Origin: Mycolicibacterium baixiangningiae
Lineage (GTDB): Bacteria; Actinomycetota; Actinomycetes; Mycobacteriales; Mycobacteriaceae
Reading direction: 5' to 3'
Length of the DNA stretch: 64,000 nt
NCBI RefSeq assembly: GCF_016313185.1
Contig: NZ_CP066218.1
Location: forward strand, 372,001-436,000
Each line of letters starts with the position of its first letter. Within the stretch, counting starts at the first letter, position 1. The position numbers and the translations under genes were made by a program. The notes under the pieces were generated by a model. That model saw nothing but the letters and a program-made list of their open reading frames with translations. It was not told the DNA's origin and did no database searches. This document shows positions 9,348 through 16,607 of the stretch, piece by piece.

Positions 9348-10013
9348 GTGAAATCCGCCGACGGCCCGAACGTGACCGCGACAGGTTGGGCCCTGCTCGG
9401 TGTTCTGTCGTACCAGGATGAACTGACCGGTTACGACATCAAGAAATGGACCGAGTGGAGCCTGCGGTTCTTCTACGGCAGCCCCGCCTACAGCCAGATC
9501 TACACCGAGCTGAAGAAGCTCGAGAACATCGGCCTGGTGACGTCGAGGGTCGAGACCGACGGTGGCGCCCGCAGCAAACGACTCTACAAGGTCACCAAGG
9601 CGGGACTGGACGCGTTGAGCGACTGGGCTGACGCGGGACCGGTGGATCCGCCTCAGCTCAAACACAACCCACTGCTGAGAGTGACGTTCGGGCATCTGAC
9701 GAACCCGGGTCGGCTCAAGGAGATCATGCAGGACCACGTCGCCTACGCCGACCGGATGCAGCGCGAGGCGGCACTCGATGCGCGCTGGGCGGAGGTCGAG
9801 CCGGCCTGGGCGTACGGCCGCGTCGCCCTGAAATGGGCGGAACGGTACTACGCCGCCGAGCGCGAGCTCGCGCTCGAACTGATCAAGGATCTCGACGAGG
9901 CCGAGGAGTCCTTCACGAAGGCGTCCGCGGAGACCGGACAGCGCACGCCGCCGCTGTCCCGCGAGTACTGGTACGAGATCGAGCGCAAGGTGCAGGCAGA
10001 AGAAGGCGAATAG
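9348..10013 (+). CDS. PadR family transcriptional regulator
   Basis: 221 aa. The N-terminal winged helix (WALLGVLSYQDELTGYDIKK, then YSQIYTELKKLENIGLV and the wing around RSKRLYKVTKAG) is followed by a PadR-type helical C-terminal domain used for dimerisation. PadR proteins generally repress neighbouring genes and respond to small aromatic or hydrophobic ligands. It starts with GTG at 9348, about 100 bases from the divergent KstD-like gene, so the shared intergenic region is the likely operator; no clean palindrome is obvious there. Confidence 0.87.
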   Translation: MKSADGPNVTATGWALLGVLSYQDELTGYDIKKWTEWSLRFFYGSPAYSQIYTELKKLENIGLVTSRVETDGGARSKRLYKVTKAGLDALSDWADAGPVDPPQLKHNPLLRVTFGHLTNPGRLKEIMQDHVAYADRMQREAALDARWAEVEPAWAYGRVALKWAERYYAAERELALELIKDLDEAEESFTKASAETGQRTPPLSREYWYEIERKVQAEEGE

Positions 10014-10020
10014 CCCGCTG

Positions 10021-10047
10021 TTCCGGTGAGCGGACGGACAGTCCGCT
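10021..10047. promoter_or_regulatory. Inverted repeat AGCGGAC/GTCCGCT upstream of the OYE gene
   Basis: Perfect 7-base arms AGCGGAC (10029-10035) and GTCCGCT (10041-10047) with a 5-base centre lie about 30 bases before the ATG at 10078 and 8 bases after the PadR stop. The core GAGCGGAC resembles a motif that recurs in other intergenic regions of this window. It could be an operator or a weak PadR terminator hairpin; there is no U-tract, so I favour an operator. Confidence 0.4.
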
Positions 10048-10077
10048 GCTCGCGCGCCCCGCTGTTAGAACCGACGC

Positions 10078-11346
10078 ATGGGACCTGAATCGACGACGGC
10101 CGGAGAGGATGTCGACCCGCTGCAGCCGGCGATGCTCGGTCCCGTCAGGCTGCGAAACCGCATCATCAAGGCGGCGACGTCGGAGGGCAGGTCACCGGAC
10201 GGCCTGGTCACCGACGATCTGATCGCCTTCCACAAGCGCTTCGCCGACGGCGGCGTCGGCATGACCACCGTCGCGTACTGCACCGTGGCCCAGGACGCCG
10301 CCAGTGCGCCCGGCCAGATCCTGATGAGCGCACGCGCCGTCCCGGGTCTGCGCAAGCTCGCCGACGTCGTCCATGACGCCGGAGCGGCGGTCTCGGCGCA
10401 GCTCGGCCACGGCGGTGTCGTCGCGACCCGCAAGGTCAACAAGGTCACCCCGAAGGCGCCGAGCCGGTTCGTCAACCCCCAGTCGTTCGACTACTGCCGC
10501 CCGATCAGCCGCGACGAGATCCTCACCGTGGTCGACCAATTCGGCGTGGCGGCACAGGTGGCCGTCGATGCCGGGTTCGACGCGGTCGAACTTCACCTCG
10601 GGCATCTCTATCTGCCGAGTTCGTTCCTGAGCCCGCTGATGAACCGGCGCAGGGACGAGTACGGCGGCAGCATCGAGAACCGCGCCCGGTTCGCCCGCCT
10701 GATCGCCCAACGCGTCCGCGAAGTCGTCGGGAGCCGCATCGCGGTCATCGCGAAACTCAGCATGGAGGACGGGAAGCGGGGCGGGATCGCGCTGAGCGAA
10801 TCGCTGCGTGTGGTCCAGTTGCTCGACGCCGACCGCAACCTCGACGCGATCGAACTCACCCAGGGTTCGTCGGTGTTCACACCGATGTACCTGTTCCGCG
10901 GTGACACCCCGGTCGACGAGTTCGCGGCCGTGATGCCGCCGCCGATGAACCTCGGGGTGCGGATGGTGGGCAAGCGGGTGCTCGGAACCTTCCCCTATCG
11001 CGACCTGTACATGCTCGACTCCGCGCGTCAGTTCGTCCCGGTCGCCGAGCACACACCGCTGATCCTGCTCGGCGGCATCACCACCGGCGAACACATGCGG
11101 GATGCGATGCGCGCGGGCTTCGGGTTCGTGGCCCTGGGGCGCGCATTGCTGCGAGAACCGGATCTGGTCAACCAGATTCGCGAGCAGCCGTCGAAACGCA
11201 GCCTGTGCAACCACAACAACAAGTGCATGGTGACGGTCTTCGGTAAGACGCACTGCGTGCTGGACCCCGACCAGCGCTACGGACCGCCGGCGCAGAGCCC
11301 GTTCACCGTCGCGCGACAGATCCCGGTCGCGGTGAGTCACGCGTGA
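10078..11346 (+). CDS. NADH:flavin oxidoreductase, old yellow enzyme family
   Basis: 422-aa FMN-dependent TIM barrel. The OYE features are MLGPVRLRNRIIKAA at the N terminus, the active-site region VELHLGHLYLPSSFLSP with NRRRDEYGGSIENRARF, and GGITTGEHMRDAMRAGFGFVALGR at the phosphate-binding end (each broken here into family motifs). It lacks the second, FAD-binding half of 2,4-dienoyl-CoA reductase, although its end carries a Cys-rich CNHNNKC. It probably reduces an activated C=C bond in an enone intermediate. The last bases overlap the start of the next small secreted gene (GTGA). Confidence 0.85.
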   Translation: MGPESTTAGEDVDPLQPAMLGPVRLRNRIIKAATSEGRSPDGLVTDDLIAFHKRFADGGVGMTTVAYCTVAQDAASAPGQILMSARAVPGLRKLADVVHDAGAAVSAQLGHGGVVATRKVNKVTPKAPSRFVNPQSFDYCRPISRDEILTVVDQFGVAAQVAVDAGFDAVELHLGHLYLPSSFLSPLMNRRRDEYGGSIENRARFARLIAQRVREVVGSRIAVIAKLSMEDGKRGGIALSESLRVVQLLDADRNLDAIELTQGSSVFTPMYLFRGDTPVDEFAAVMPPPMNLGVRMVGKRVLGTFPYRDLYMLDSARQFVPVAEHTPLILLGGITTGEHMRDAMRAGFGFVALGRALLREPDLVNQIREQPSKRSLCNHNNKCMVTVFGKTHCVLDPDQRYGPPAQSPFTVARQIPVAVSHA

Positions 11347-11777
11347 AGAGCGTGCTGCTGGGCATGGCGTTGGCGCTGACCGCGGTGTTGTCGCCCCCGA
11401 CGGCACAGGCCGAGACGCCGTACGGGAACTTCGAGATGCAGATCCAGGGTAGATACGACTTCCACACGTGGTTGTGGGCGGTGTCCCGGTGCCCCGGCGA
11501 GTGTCTTCATGTGCGGGCGATCGCGCAGCCGGTCGCGAAGGCGTTCCCGTTCCGGGCGGATGCGCACCTGACCGACGGCCGCTACACCATGACTGTTGAC
11601 GTTCCTGACGGATTGCGGTGCGGCAACGTGTATTACGGCCCCGTCATCCCCACCCGCGACGTCTACACCTGGGATGCCGCCACGCGGTCGGGAACGCTGG
11701 CCTCGTCTTTCGCCACCGGGTGTGACGGCGCCCCGGGTGGGACGTTCACCTACCCGTTCCGGCTCGTGCGGTTGTAG
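11343..11777 (+). CDS. Small secreted protein, unknown function
   Basis: 144-aa exported protein: signal peptide about residues 1-23 (cleavage AQA-E), then a mature domain with four cysteines. The pattern (short, beta-rich, disulfide-bonded, ending TYPFRLVRL) resembles the secreted protein encoded at 4246-4755, which ends in MPFKLVKVS, so the two probably belong to the same mycobacterial family. The GTG start overlaps the stop of the OYE-family gene, implying coupled translation of a cytoplasmic enzyme and a secreted protein, which is unusual. Confidence 0.72.
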   Translation: MKSVLLGMALALTAVLSPPTAQAETPYGNFEMQIQGRYDFHTWLWAVSRCPGECLHVRAIAQPVAKAFPFRADAHLTDGRYTMTVDVPDGLRCGNVYYGPVIPTRDVYTWDAATRSGTLASSFATGCDGAPGGTFTYPFRLVRL

Positions 11778-11779
11778 GT

Positions 11780-11848
11780 CTCACATGTGGGGCCGCGGTC
11801 GACCCGCAGCTCGGTGCCGGTGACGAAGAAGGCGTCGTCAGGGCTGAC
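11780..11848 (-). pseudogene. Remnant of the C-terminal end of an SDR gene
   Basis: Read on the minus strand, about 20 codons give DDAFFVTGTELRVDRGPTCE, which closely matches the conserved C-terminal end of classical short-chain dehydrogenases (usually ...SFVTGTxxxVDGGxT). There is no rest of the gene: the sequence upstream is the intact C terminus of the KstD-like gene in another frame. It looks like the scar left when a deletion or rearrangement removed an SDR downstream of the flavoprotein gene. Confidence 0.65.
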
Positions 11849-13550
11849 GCCGCGCGGCGTCCTGTGCGGCGATGTAGCCGTACACCAGGCCTTGGGCGAT
11901 CGTCGCCCCGGCGCCAGGATAGGTTGTGCCGAATGCGTTGGCGGCCGTGTTCCCGATCGCGTACAGACCGTCGATCGGGGTGCCGTCCTCCCGCATGACG
12001 CGGGCGCGCTCGTCGGCGCGCAGACCACCGCAGGTACCCAGGTCGCTGAGCACCATCTTCACCGCGTAGAACGGTCCGCGGTCGAGCGCCCGCAGATTCG
12101 GGTTCGGTGTCACAGTGAGGTCGCCGTAGTACCGGTCATAGGCGCTGCGGCCGCGCTCGAAGTCCGAATCCTGTCCGGCACGGGCCATTTCGTTGAACCG
12201 CGCGGCCGCGGCCACGAACTGCGATTGCGGCACGCCCATCTTCCGGCCGAGCTCGGCGAGGCTGTTCGAGCGGTGTGCGATGCCGGCGTCGTACCACGCT
12301 TTCGGGACCGCCATCCGCGGGAACAGCTCGGCAGCGAAGACGTAGCTGTTGCGGTACTGCTGGTCGAACACGATCCACATGGACTCGACCGGGTTGCCGG
12401 CGCGTTCCCGGTCGAGTACGCGCTGTCCGAAGGACATGTAGTCGGTCGCTTCGTTGACGAATCGGCTGCCCGTCTGGTCGACGATGAGCGATCCCGGGAG
12501 CGACCGTTCGGCCAGCATCACCTTCGGGTCGGCATCGGGGAGCGCCGCCACCGCCGGGAACCACCACGACTGGTCCATGAGATCGATTGCCGCGCCGAGT
12601 TCTTGGGCGACTCGGATGGCGTCACCGGTGTTGGTCTCCGCACCGAGGCTCGCGTGTTCGCCCAGCTTCTCGGACTGGAACTTCCAGCGCATGTCCATGT
12701 GGTGGTCGAAGCCACCGGCAGCGAGTACGACGCCGTGGCGCGCGGTCACGGTGATCTCCTGACCCAGGTGGTCGACGACCGCGCCGGTGACCCGTGCACC
12801 GTCGCCGGTGACGAGACGCTGCAGCGAGGTTTCGGTCCAGATCGGGATGCCGGCGCGCAGCACCCCGGCGAACAGGCCGGCCGCCAACGCCTGACCGCCT
12901 GCCGCGTACCGGCGGCCGAGCAGCAGACCACCGACGCCCTGCCCGAGTCGCTTCGCCACCAACGGGATCCCTTTGCGCGGAACGCGTGACATCAGGTTCA
13001 GCCAGCGGTAGTCGGCACCGGTCGTGGGCATGGGAATCTTGACTTCCATGACCCCCGGTCGCAGCTTCGGCAGATACTCGCCGAGCACCGCGGTGTCGAG
13101 CGGTCGGCACTCGCACGTGCGGCCCGCCGCCGTACCACCCGGGCGCTCCGGGTGGTAGTCGGAGTACTCCCTCGCCCAGAACAGCCGCATCGGTGTGGTG
13201 CGCCGCAACAGGTCGACGGTGGCATCGATGTGTTCGAGGTACGCGGCGGAACGCGCAGCGGGCGCCGTGCCGCCCACCACCGCGTCGAGGTAGGTCGCGG
13301 CCCGCTGCGATGTGTCACCGCCACCGTCGCCCGCGATCACGTCACTGGCGGGCAGCCACAGCGCACCGCCGGAACGCGCCGTCGACCCGCCCACGTACTG
13401 CGACTTCTCGACGATCAGTACGGACAGCCCACGGGCGTGGGCGGCGAGCGCCGCGCCCATCCCGGTACCGGAGCCCACCACCAGGAGGTCGACAGTGGTG
13501 TCGAGGACCGGCAGTCCACTGGGAATGGTCGCCGTACGCGCAGCCGTCAC
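11838..13550 (-). CDS. 3-ketosteroid delta1-dehydrogenase-like flavoprotein
   Basis: 570 aa, close to the usual KstD length. The N-terminal FAD-binding motif is VGSGTGMGAALAAHARG (about residues 25-41), followed by GGSTARSGGALWLP as in KstD and related fumarate-reductase-fold enzymes, and the C terminus has GLYAIGNTAANAFGTTYPGAGATI. KstD removes C1/C2 hydrogens of 3-ketosteroids and acts together with KshA, which lies 700 bases away on the other strand. It is the second of three KstD-like genes in the window; which is the dominant one cannot be told from sequence. Divergent from the NTF2-like gene and kshA. Confidence 0.85.
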   Translation of the reverse strand: MTAARTATIPSGLPVLDTTVDLLVVGSGTGMGAALAAHARGLSVLIVEKSQYVGGSTARSGGALWLPASDVIAGDGGGDTSQRAATYLDAVVGGTAPAARSAAYLEHIDATVDLLRRTTPMRLFWAREYSDYHPERPGGTAAGRTCECRPLDTAVLGEYLPKLRPGVMEVKIPMPTTGADYRWLNLMSRVPRKGIPLVAKRLGQGVGGLLLGRRYAAGGQALAAGLFAGVLRAGIPIWTETSLQRLVTGDGARVTGAVVDHLGQEITVTARHGVVLAAGGFDHHMDMRWKFQSEKLGEHASLGAETNTGDAIRVAQELGAAIDLMDQSWWFPAVAALPDADPKVMLAERSLPGSLIVDQTGSRFVNEATDYMSFGQRVLDRERAGNPVESMWIVFDQQYRNSYVFAAELFPRMAVPKAWYDAGIAHRSNSLAELGRKMGVPQSQFVAAAARFNEMARAGQDSDFERGRSAYDRYYGDLTVTPNPNLRALDRGPFYAVKMVLSDLGTCGGLRADERARVMREDGTPIDGLYAIGNTAANAFGTTYPGAGATIAQGLVYGYIAAQDAARRQP

Positions 13551-13597
13551 CGGGGTGACGCTAGGGCGTCACCCGTCACAGCAGCACGGACCCTCTC

Positions 13598-13612
13598 GGT
13601 CAGCGGAACACC
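13598..13612. promoter_or_regulatory. Copy of the recurring TGTTCCGCTSA-type motif
   Basis: GGTCAGCGGAACACC lies in the divergent interval between the KstD-like gene (start 13550, minus) and the NTF2-like/kshA unit (plus). Its complement, GGTGTTCCGCTGACC, matches similar sequences before several other units in the window, so it is a candidate operator. Confidence 0.35.
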
Positions 13613-13646
13613 CGGCAGGGGGGACCCACCGTGTTGGATTGCTCCT

Positions 13647-13715
13647 ATGACTGACCGCGAAGATCCTGCTCGAGTCCACATGGTGATCCAACGGCTCATC
13701 GGAGCGCAGCCGTGA
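13647..13715 (+). CDS. Possible 22-aa leader or duplicated gene start
   Basis: ATG at 13647 opens 22 codons (MTDREDPARVHMVIQRLIGAQP) and the TGA overlaps the GTG of the next gene as GTGA. Its last part shares a 16-base exact repeat with the start of the next gene (13686-13701 and 13793-13808), giving IQRLI in both products. It could be a translationally coupled leader peptide or the leftover of a partial duplication of the gene start. It is too short to judge by codon bias. Confidence 0.35.
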   Translation: MTDREDPARVHMVIQRLIGAQP

Positions 13716-14233
13716 CCGCGGGAGGCGAGCCCGCCGAAGCGAGGATCGCCGCGCTCGAGGCGAGGTTGCAGCGACTCGAAGAGGAGCGCGACATCCAACG
13801 GCTCATCGCGAGCTACGGCCCGTGTGTGGACGCCGCGAACTCCGCCGGCGCCGCCGAACTGTGGGCCGAGGACGGCAGCTACGACGTCGAGGGCTGGCGC
13901 ATGACCCGCCGTGAGGACATTCGGGCGATGGTCGACTCGGAAGGCCACCGGGCGCTCGTCGACCGGGGGTGTTGCCACTTCCTGGGACCCGCAGTCGTCA
14001 GTGTCGACGGGGATGAGGCGGTCGCAGTGTGTGAGTCGCTGGTGCTGCGGGCCGCGGACGAGGGGCCGACCGAGTACGTGGTGTGGCGCGCGGCAGCCAA
14101 CCACTTCCACCTGCAGCGGGTCGCGGGCAGGTGGCGGATCGTGGCGCGTACGACTCGTCTGCTCAACGGCAACCCGGAGGCGCACAGACTGCTCACGGCC
14201 GGCCTCGCGGGGGAGCGGCTCGACCTGTCCTGA
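13712..14233 (+). CDS. SnoaL/NTF2-like domain protein
   Basis: 173 aa. An N-terminal amphipathic helix (about residues 8-26, IAALEARLQRLEEERDI) leads into a single NTF2-like fold: RLIASYGPCVDAANSAGAAELWAEDG..YD is the signature start of the SnoaL_4 group often found with ring-hydroxylating and steroid-degrading enzymes. The family includes isomerases, hydrolases and dioxygenase beta subunits, so a catalytic role in steroid turnover is possible but not shown. It precedes kshA by about 50 bases in the same direction and is probably co-transcribed. Confidence 0.78.
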   Translation: MTAGGEPAEARIAALEARLQRLEEERDIQRLIASYGPCVDAANSAGAAELWAEDGSYDVEGWRMTRREDIRAMVDSEGHRALVDRGCCHFLGPAVVSVDGDEAVAVCESLVLRAADEGPTEYVVWRAAANHFHLQRVAGRWRIVARTTRLLNGNPEAHRLLTAGLAGERLDLS

Positions 14234-14257
14234 TGAGCGGAACATTCGGTGTTCGCG
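14232..14257. promoter_or_regulatory. Copy of the recurring motif in front of kshA
   Basis: ATGAGCGGAACA followed by TTCGG and TGTTCGC gives an imperfect inverted repeat (GAACA-N5-TGTTC) starting at the stop of the NTF2-like gene and ending about 30 bases before the kshA ATG. The left half is a copy of the recurring window motif. It could be an operator placed at the kshA promoter. Confidence 0.4.
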
Positions 14258-14285
14258 CCCCCGTCAACAGCGGTAGAACAGTCAC

Positions 14286-15425
14286 ATGACGGTTCCCGAT
14301 CTCGACGAAGTCCGGCAGATCGAAGCCGATGCGGCGCCGACCCGATTCGCCCGCGGATGGCACTGCCTGGGTCTGACGCGGAACTTCGGCGACGGAAAGC
14401 CCCATACGGTCAACGCGTTCGGGCAGAAGCTCGTCGTCTTCCGCGGCGGCGACGGGAAGATCAACGTGCTCGACGGCTACTGCCGCCACATGGGCGGTGA
14501 CCTGAGCCAGGGCGAGGTCAAGGGCAACGAGATCGCCTGCCCGTTCCACGACTGGCGCTGGGGCGGCGACGGCCGCTGCAAGCAGGTCCCCTACAGCAAG
14601 CGGGCGCCGCGCCTCGCGCGCACGGCGACGTGGGCCACGCTCGAGCAGGACGGCATGCTGTTCGTCTGGAACGACCCCGAGCGCAAGCCGCCGCCGGAGG
14701 ACGTGACGATCCCGCGGATCGAGGGTGCCACCAGCGACGAGTGGACGGACTGGCACTGGTACACCACGGTGGTCGACACCAACTGCCGTGAGGTCATCGA
14801 CAACGTCGTCGACATGGCGCACTTCTTCTACATCCACGGATCCTTGCCGACGCACTTCAAGAACATCTTCGAAGGGCACGTCGCGACCCAGTACATGAAC
14901 AGTGCCGGCCGGGCGGACCTGCAGCTTCCGGAGGGCCCGCGGATGCTGGGCACCACCTCCGTCGCCTCGTACCACGGCCCCTCGTTCATGATCGACGACC
15001 TGACCTACCACTACGAAGAAGCCGATCACCACACCGTACTGATCAACAGCCACTACCCGATCGACACGAATTCCTTTGTGCTGCAGTACGGGATCATCGT
15101 CAAGAAATCCGAAGCTCTGCCTGACGACCTGGCGGTGCAGACCGCGGTCTCCCTGGGTGATTTCGTCAAGATGGGTTTCGAGCAGGATGTCGAGATCTGG
15201 AGGAACAAGGCCCGCATCGACAATCCGCTGCTCTGTGAGGAGGACGGGCCGGTGTACCAGTTGCGGCGCTGGTACGAGCAGTTCTACGTGGACGTCGCCG
15301 ACGTCACTCCCGACATGGTCGACCGGTTCGAGTACGAGATCGACACCACCCGCCCGCGGGAGGAGTGGATGAAGATCGTCGATGCGAACGTGACTGCGCG
15401 CGCATCGGCAACGAGCGCGGGATGA
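14286..15425 (+). CDS. kshA: 3-ketosteroid 9-alpha-hydroxylase, oxygenase subunit KshA
   Basis: 379-aa Rieske non-haem iron monooxygenase. The Rieske cluster ligands are C66-x-H68 and C85-x2-H88 (CRHMGG and CPFHDW). The mononuclear iron motif NVVDMAHFFYIH gives H179 and H184, with the third Asp expected near residue 300. Length and motifs match KshA, which hydroxylates C9 of androstadienedione-type steroids with the reductase KshB; together with KstD this opens ring B. A KshB-like reductase lies 27 kb away at 42619-43671 rather than beside it. The stop overlaps the ATG of the next small gene (ATGA). Confidence 0.9.
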   Translation: MTVPDLDEVRQIEADAAPTRFARGWHCLGLTRNFGDGKPHTVNAFGQKLVVFRGGDGKINVLDGYCRHMGGDLSQGEVKGNEIACPFHDWRWGGDGRCKQVPYSKRAPRLARTATWATLEQDGMLFVWNDPERKPPPEDVTIPRIEGATSDEWTDWHWYTTVVDTNCREVIDNVVDMAHFFYIHGSLPTHFKNIFEGHVATQYMNSAGRADLQLPEGPRMLGTTSVASYHGPSFMIDDLTYHYEEADHHTVLINSHYPIDTNSFVLQYGIIVKKSEALPDDLAVQTAVSLGDFVKMGFEQDVEIWRNKARIDNPLLCEEDGPVYQLRRWYEQFYVDVADVTPDMVDRFEYEIDTTRPREEWMKIVDANVTARASATSAG

Positions 15426-15712
15426 GCGTTCGGCCGGACAACCGGCTCGACGACACCCCCATGGCGCCGGTGACCTGCCGCGCCTGCGGCGCAGACGTGC
15501 TGGCGCGCAAGAGCAGCTGGCAACAGACCAGCGTGCAGTGGAGTGCCGCGGCAGCGCAACGCTGCCCGCAACGGCAGGATAACGAGGCGCTCACCTCTCA
15601 CGGTCGCAAGACAGTGTTCCTGTCCTGCTCGGAACTGTCCGAGTCGATCGCCGAGGCAGTGCGCACGGGCCGCTTGACCATCGTCGACGAAACGGTCGAC
15701 GCGGCGCCGTAG
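15422..15712 (+). CDS. Small Cys-motif protein coupled to kshA
   Basis: 96 aa, starting at ATG 15422 inside the kshA stop. It contains a CRAC motif (TCRACGADVLARKSSW, about residues 19-34) and further cysteines near residues 48 and 69, so four cysteines could hold a metal or an iron-sulfur centre. It is not a standard ferredoxin by spacing. As I recall, mycobacterial kshA homologues are often followed by a gene of this type; strict translational coupling points to a role with the oxygenase, for example maturation or electron supply. That role is inference. Confidence 0.72.
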   Translation: MSVRPDNRLDDTPMAPVTCRACGADVLARKSSWQQTSVQWSAAAAQRCPQRQDNEALTSHGRKTVFLSCSELSESIAEAVRTGRLTIVDETVDAAP

Positions 15713-15721
15713 TCTCGCGTC

Positions 15722-16534
15722 GTGGACGAACACATCGACGCGCCGGTCGCCGTGGTGACGGGGGCCAGCCGCGGCGCGGGCCGAGGGATCGCACGAGCAC
15801 TCCTCGACTCCGGCTGGCGGGTGTACGCGACCGGACGCACGGTGGCGGACATGGGTGACGGCTCGGTCGCGGTGCCGTTAGACCACCGTGACGACGCCGC
15901 GGTGGCCGCACTGTTCGATCGGGTAGAGCGTGAGAGCAGCCGGCTCGATCTGCTGGTCAACAACGCCGCCGCGGTACACGACGCCCTGGCCGACCGAGAA
16001 CCGTTCTGGCGCAAGCCCGTCGAGCTGGGCGATGTTCTCGACGTCGGGCTGCGCTCGTCGTATGTGGCGTCGTGGTACGCGGCGCCCCTGCTGCTGCGCG
16101 GCCCGCGAGGGTTGATCGTGTTCACCTCGTCACCGGGGTCGGTCTGCTACATGCACGGCCCCGCCTACGGAGCCCAGAAGGCCGGTGTCGACAAGATGGC
16201 GGCCGATATGGCCGTCGACTTCCGCGGCACACCCGTCCATACCGTCTCGGTCTGGATGGGCATTCTGCTGACCGAGAAGCTGCGCGGGGCGTTCGACGGC
16301 AATCCGGAGGGGCTGGCCGCGATGGCCCAGCACGCCGAGACGCCCGAGTTCACCGGCCGCGTGATCGACGCGCTCTACCGTGACCCGGCGCGCGAGGAGT
16401 TGAGCGGACACACCCTGATCGCGGCGGAACTGGCTGTGCGCTACGGGATCACCGACGAGGGCGGCAGGCAACCCGTGTCGCATCGCGACATGCTGGGCTC
16501 GCCGCGGACGCCGAGTGATGTGGTGGTGCGTTGA
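15722..16534 (+). CDS. Short-chain dehydrogenase/reductase
   Basis: 270-aa classical-type SDR. Cofactor motif TGASRGAGRG (about residues 14-23), NNAA at about 80, Ser before the YGAQKAG catalytic Tyr-Lys pair (about residues 150-156). GTG at 15722, nine bases after the preceding gene, fits co-transcription with kshA. Likely substrates are hydroxysteroid or keto intermediates, but SDR specificity cannot be read from sequence. Confidence 0.82.
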   Translation: MDEHIDAPVAVVTGASRGAGRGIARALLDSGWRVYATGRTVADMGDGSVAVPLDHRDDAAVAALFDRVERESSRLDLLVNNAAAVHDALADREPFWRKPVELGDVLDVGLRSSYVASWYAAPLLLRGPRGLIVFTSSPGSVCYMHGPAYGAQKAGVDKMAADMAVDFRGTPVHTVSVWMGILLTEKLRGAFDGNPEGLAAMAQHAETPEFTGRVIDALYRDPAREELSGHTLIAAELAVRYGITDEGGRQPVSHRDMLGSPRTPSDVVVR

Positions 16535-16550
16535 CTTCGTGGCCGAACGT

Positions 16551-16593
16551 GAGCTCGTGTGCGAGTTCTCGGCGAAATCTCGCGCACAAGCTC
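16551..16593. terminator. Long imperfect hairpin between convergent genes
   Basis: Arms of 15 bases, GAGCTCGTGTGCGAG (16551-16565) and CTCGCGCACAAGCTC (16579-16593), pair with two mismatches around a 13-base loop. The hairpin sits between two convergent stops (16534 and 16608) and could terminate both transcripts; there is no clear U-tract on either side. It could also be a copy of a dispersed intergenic repeat. Confidence 0.5.
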
Positions 16594-16607
16594 AGTTTCG
16601 CGGGAAC

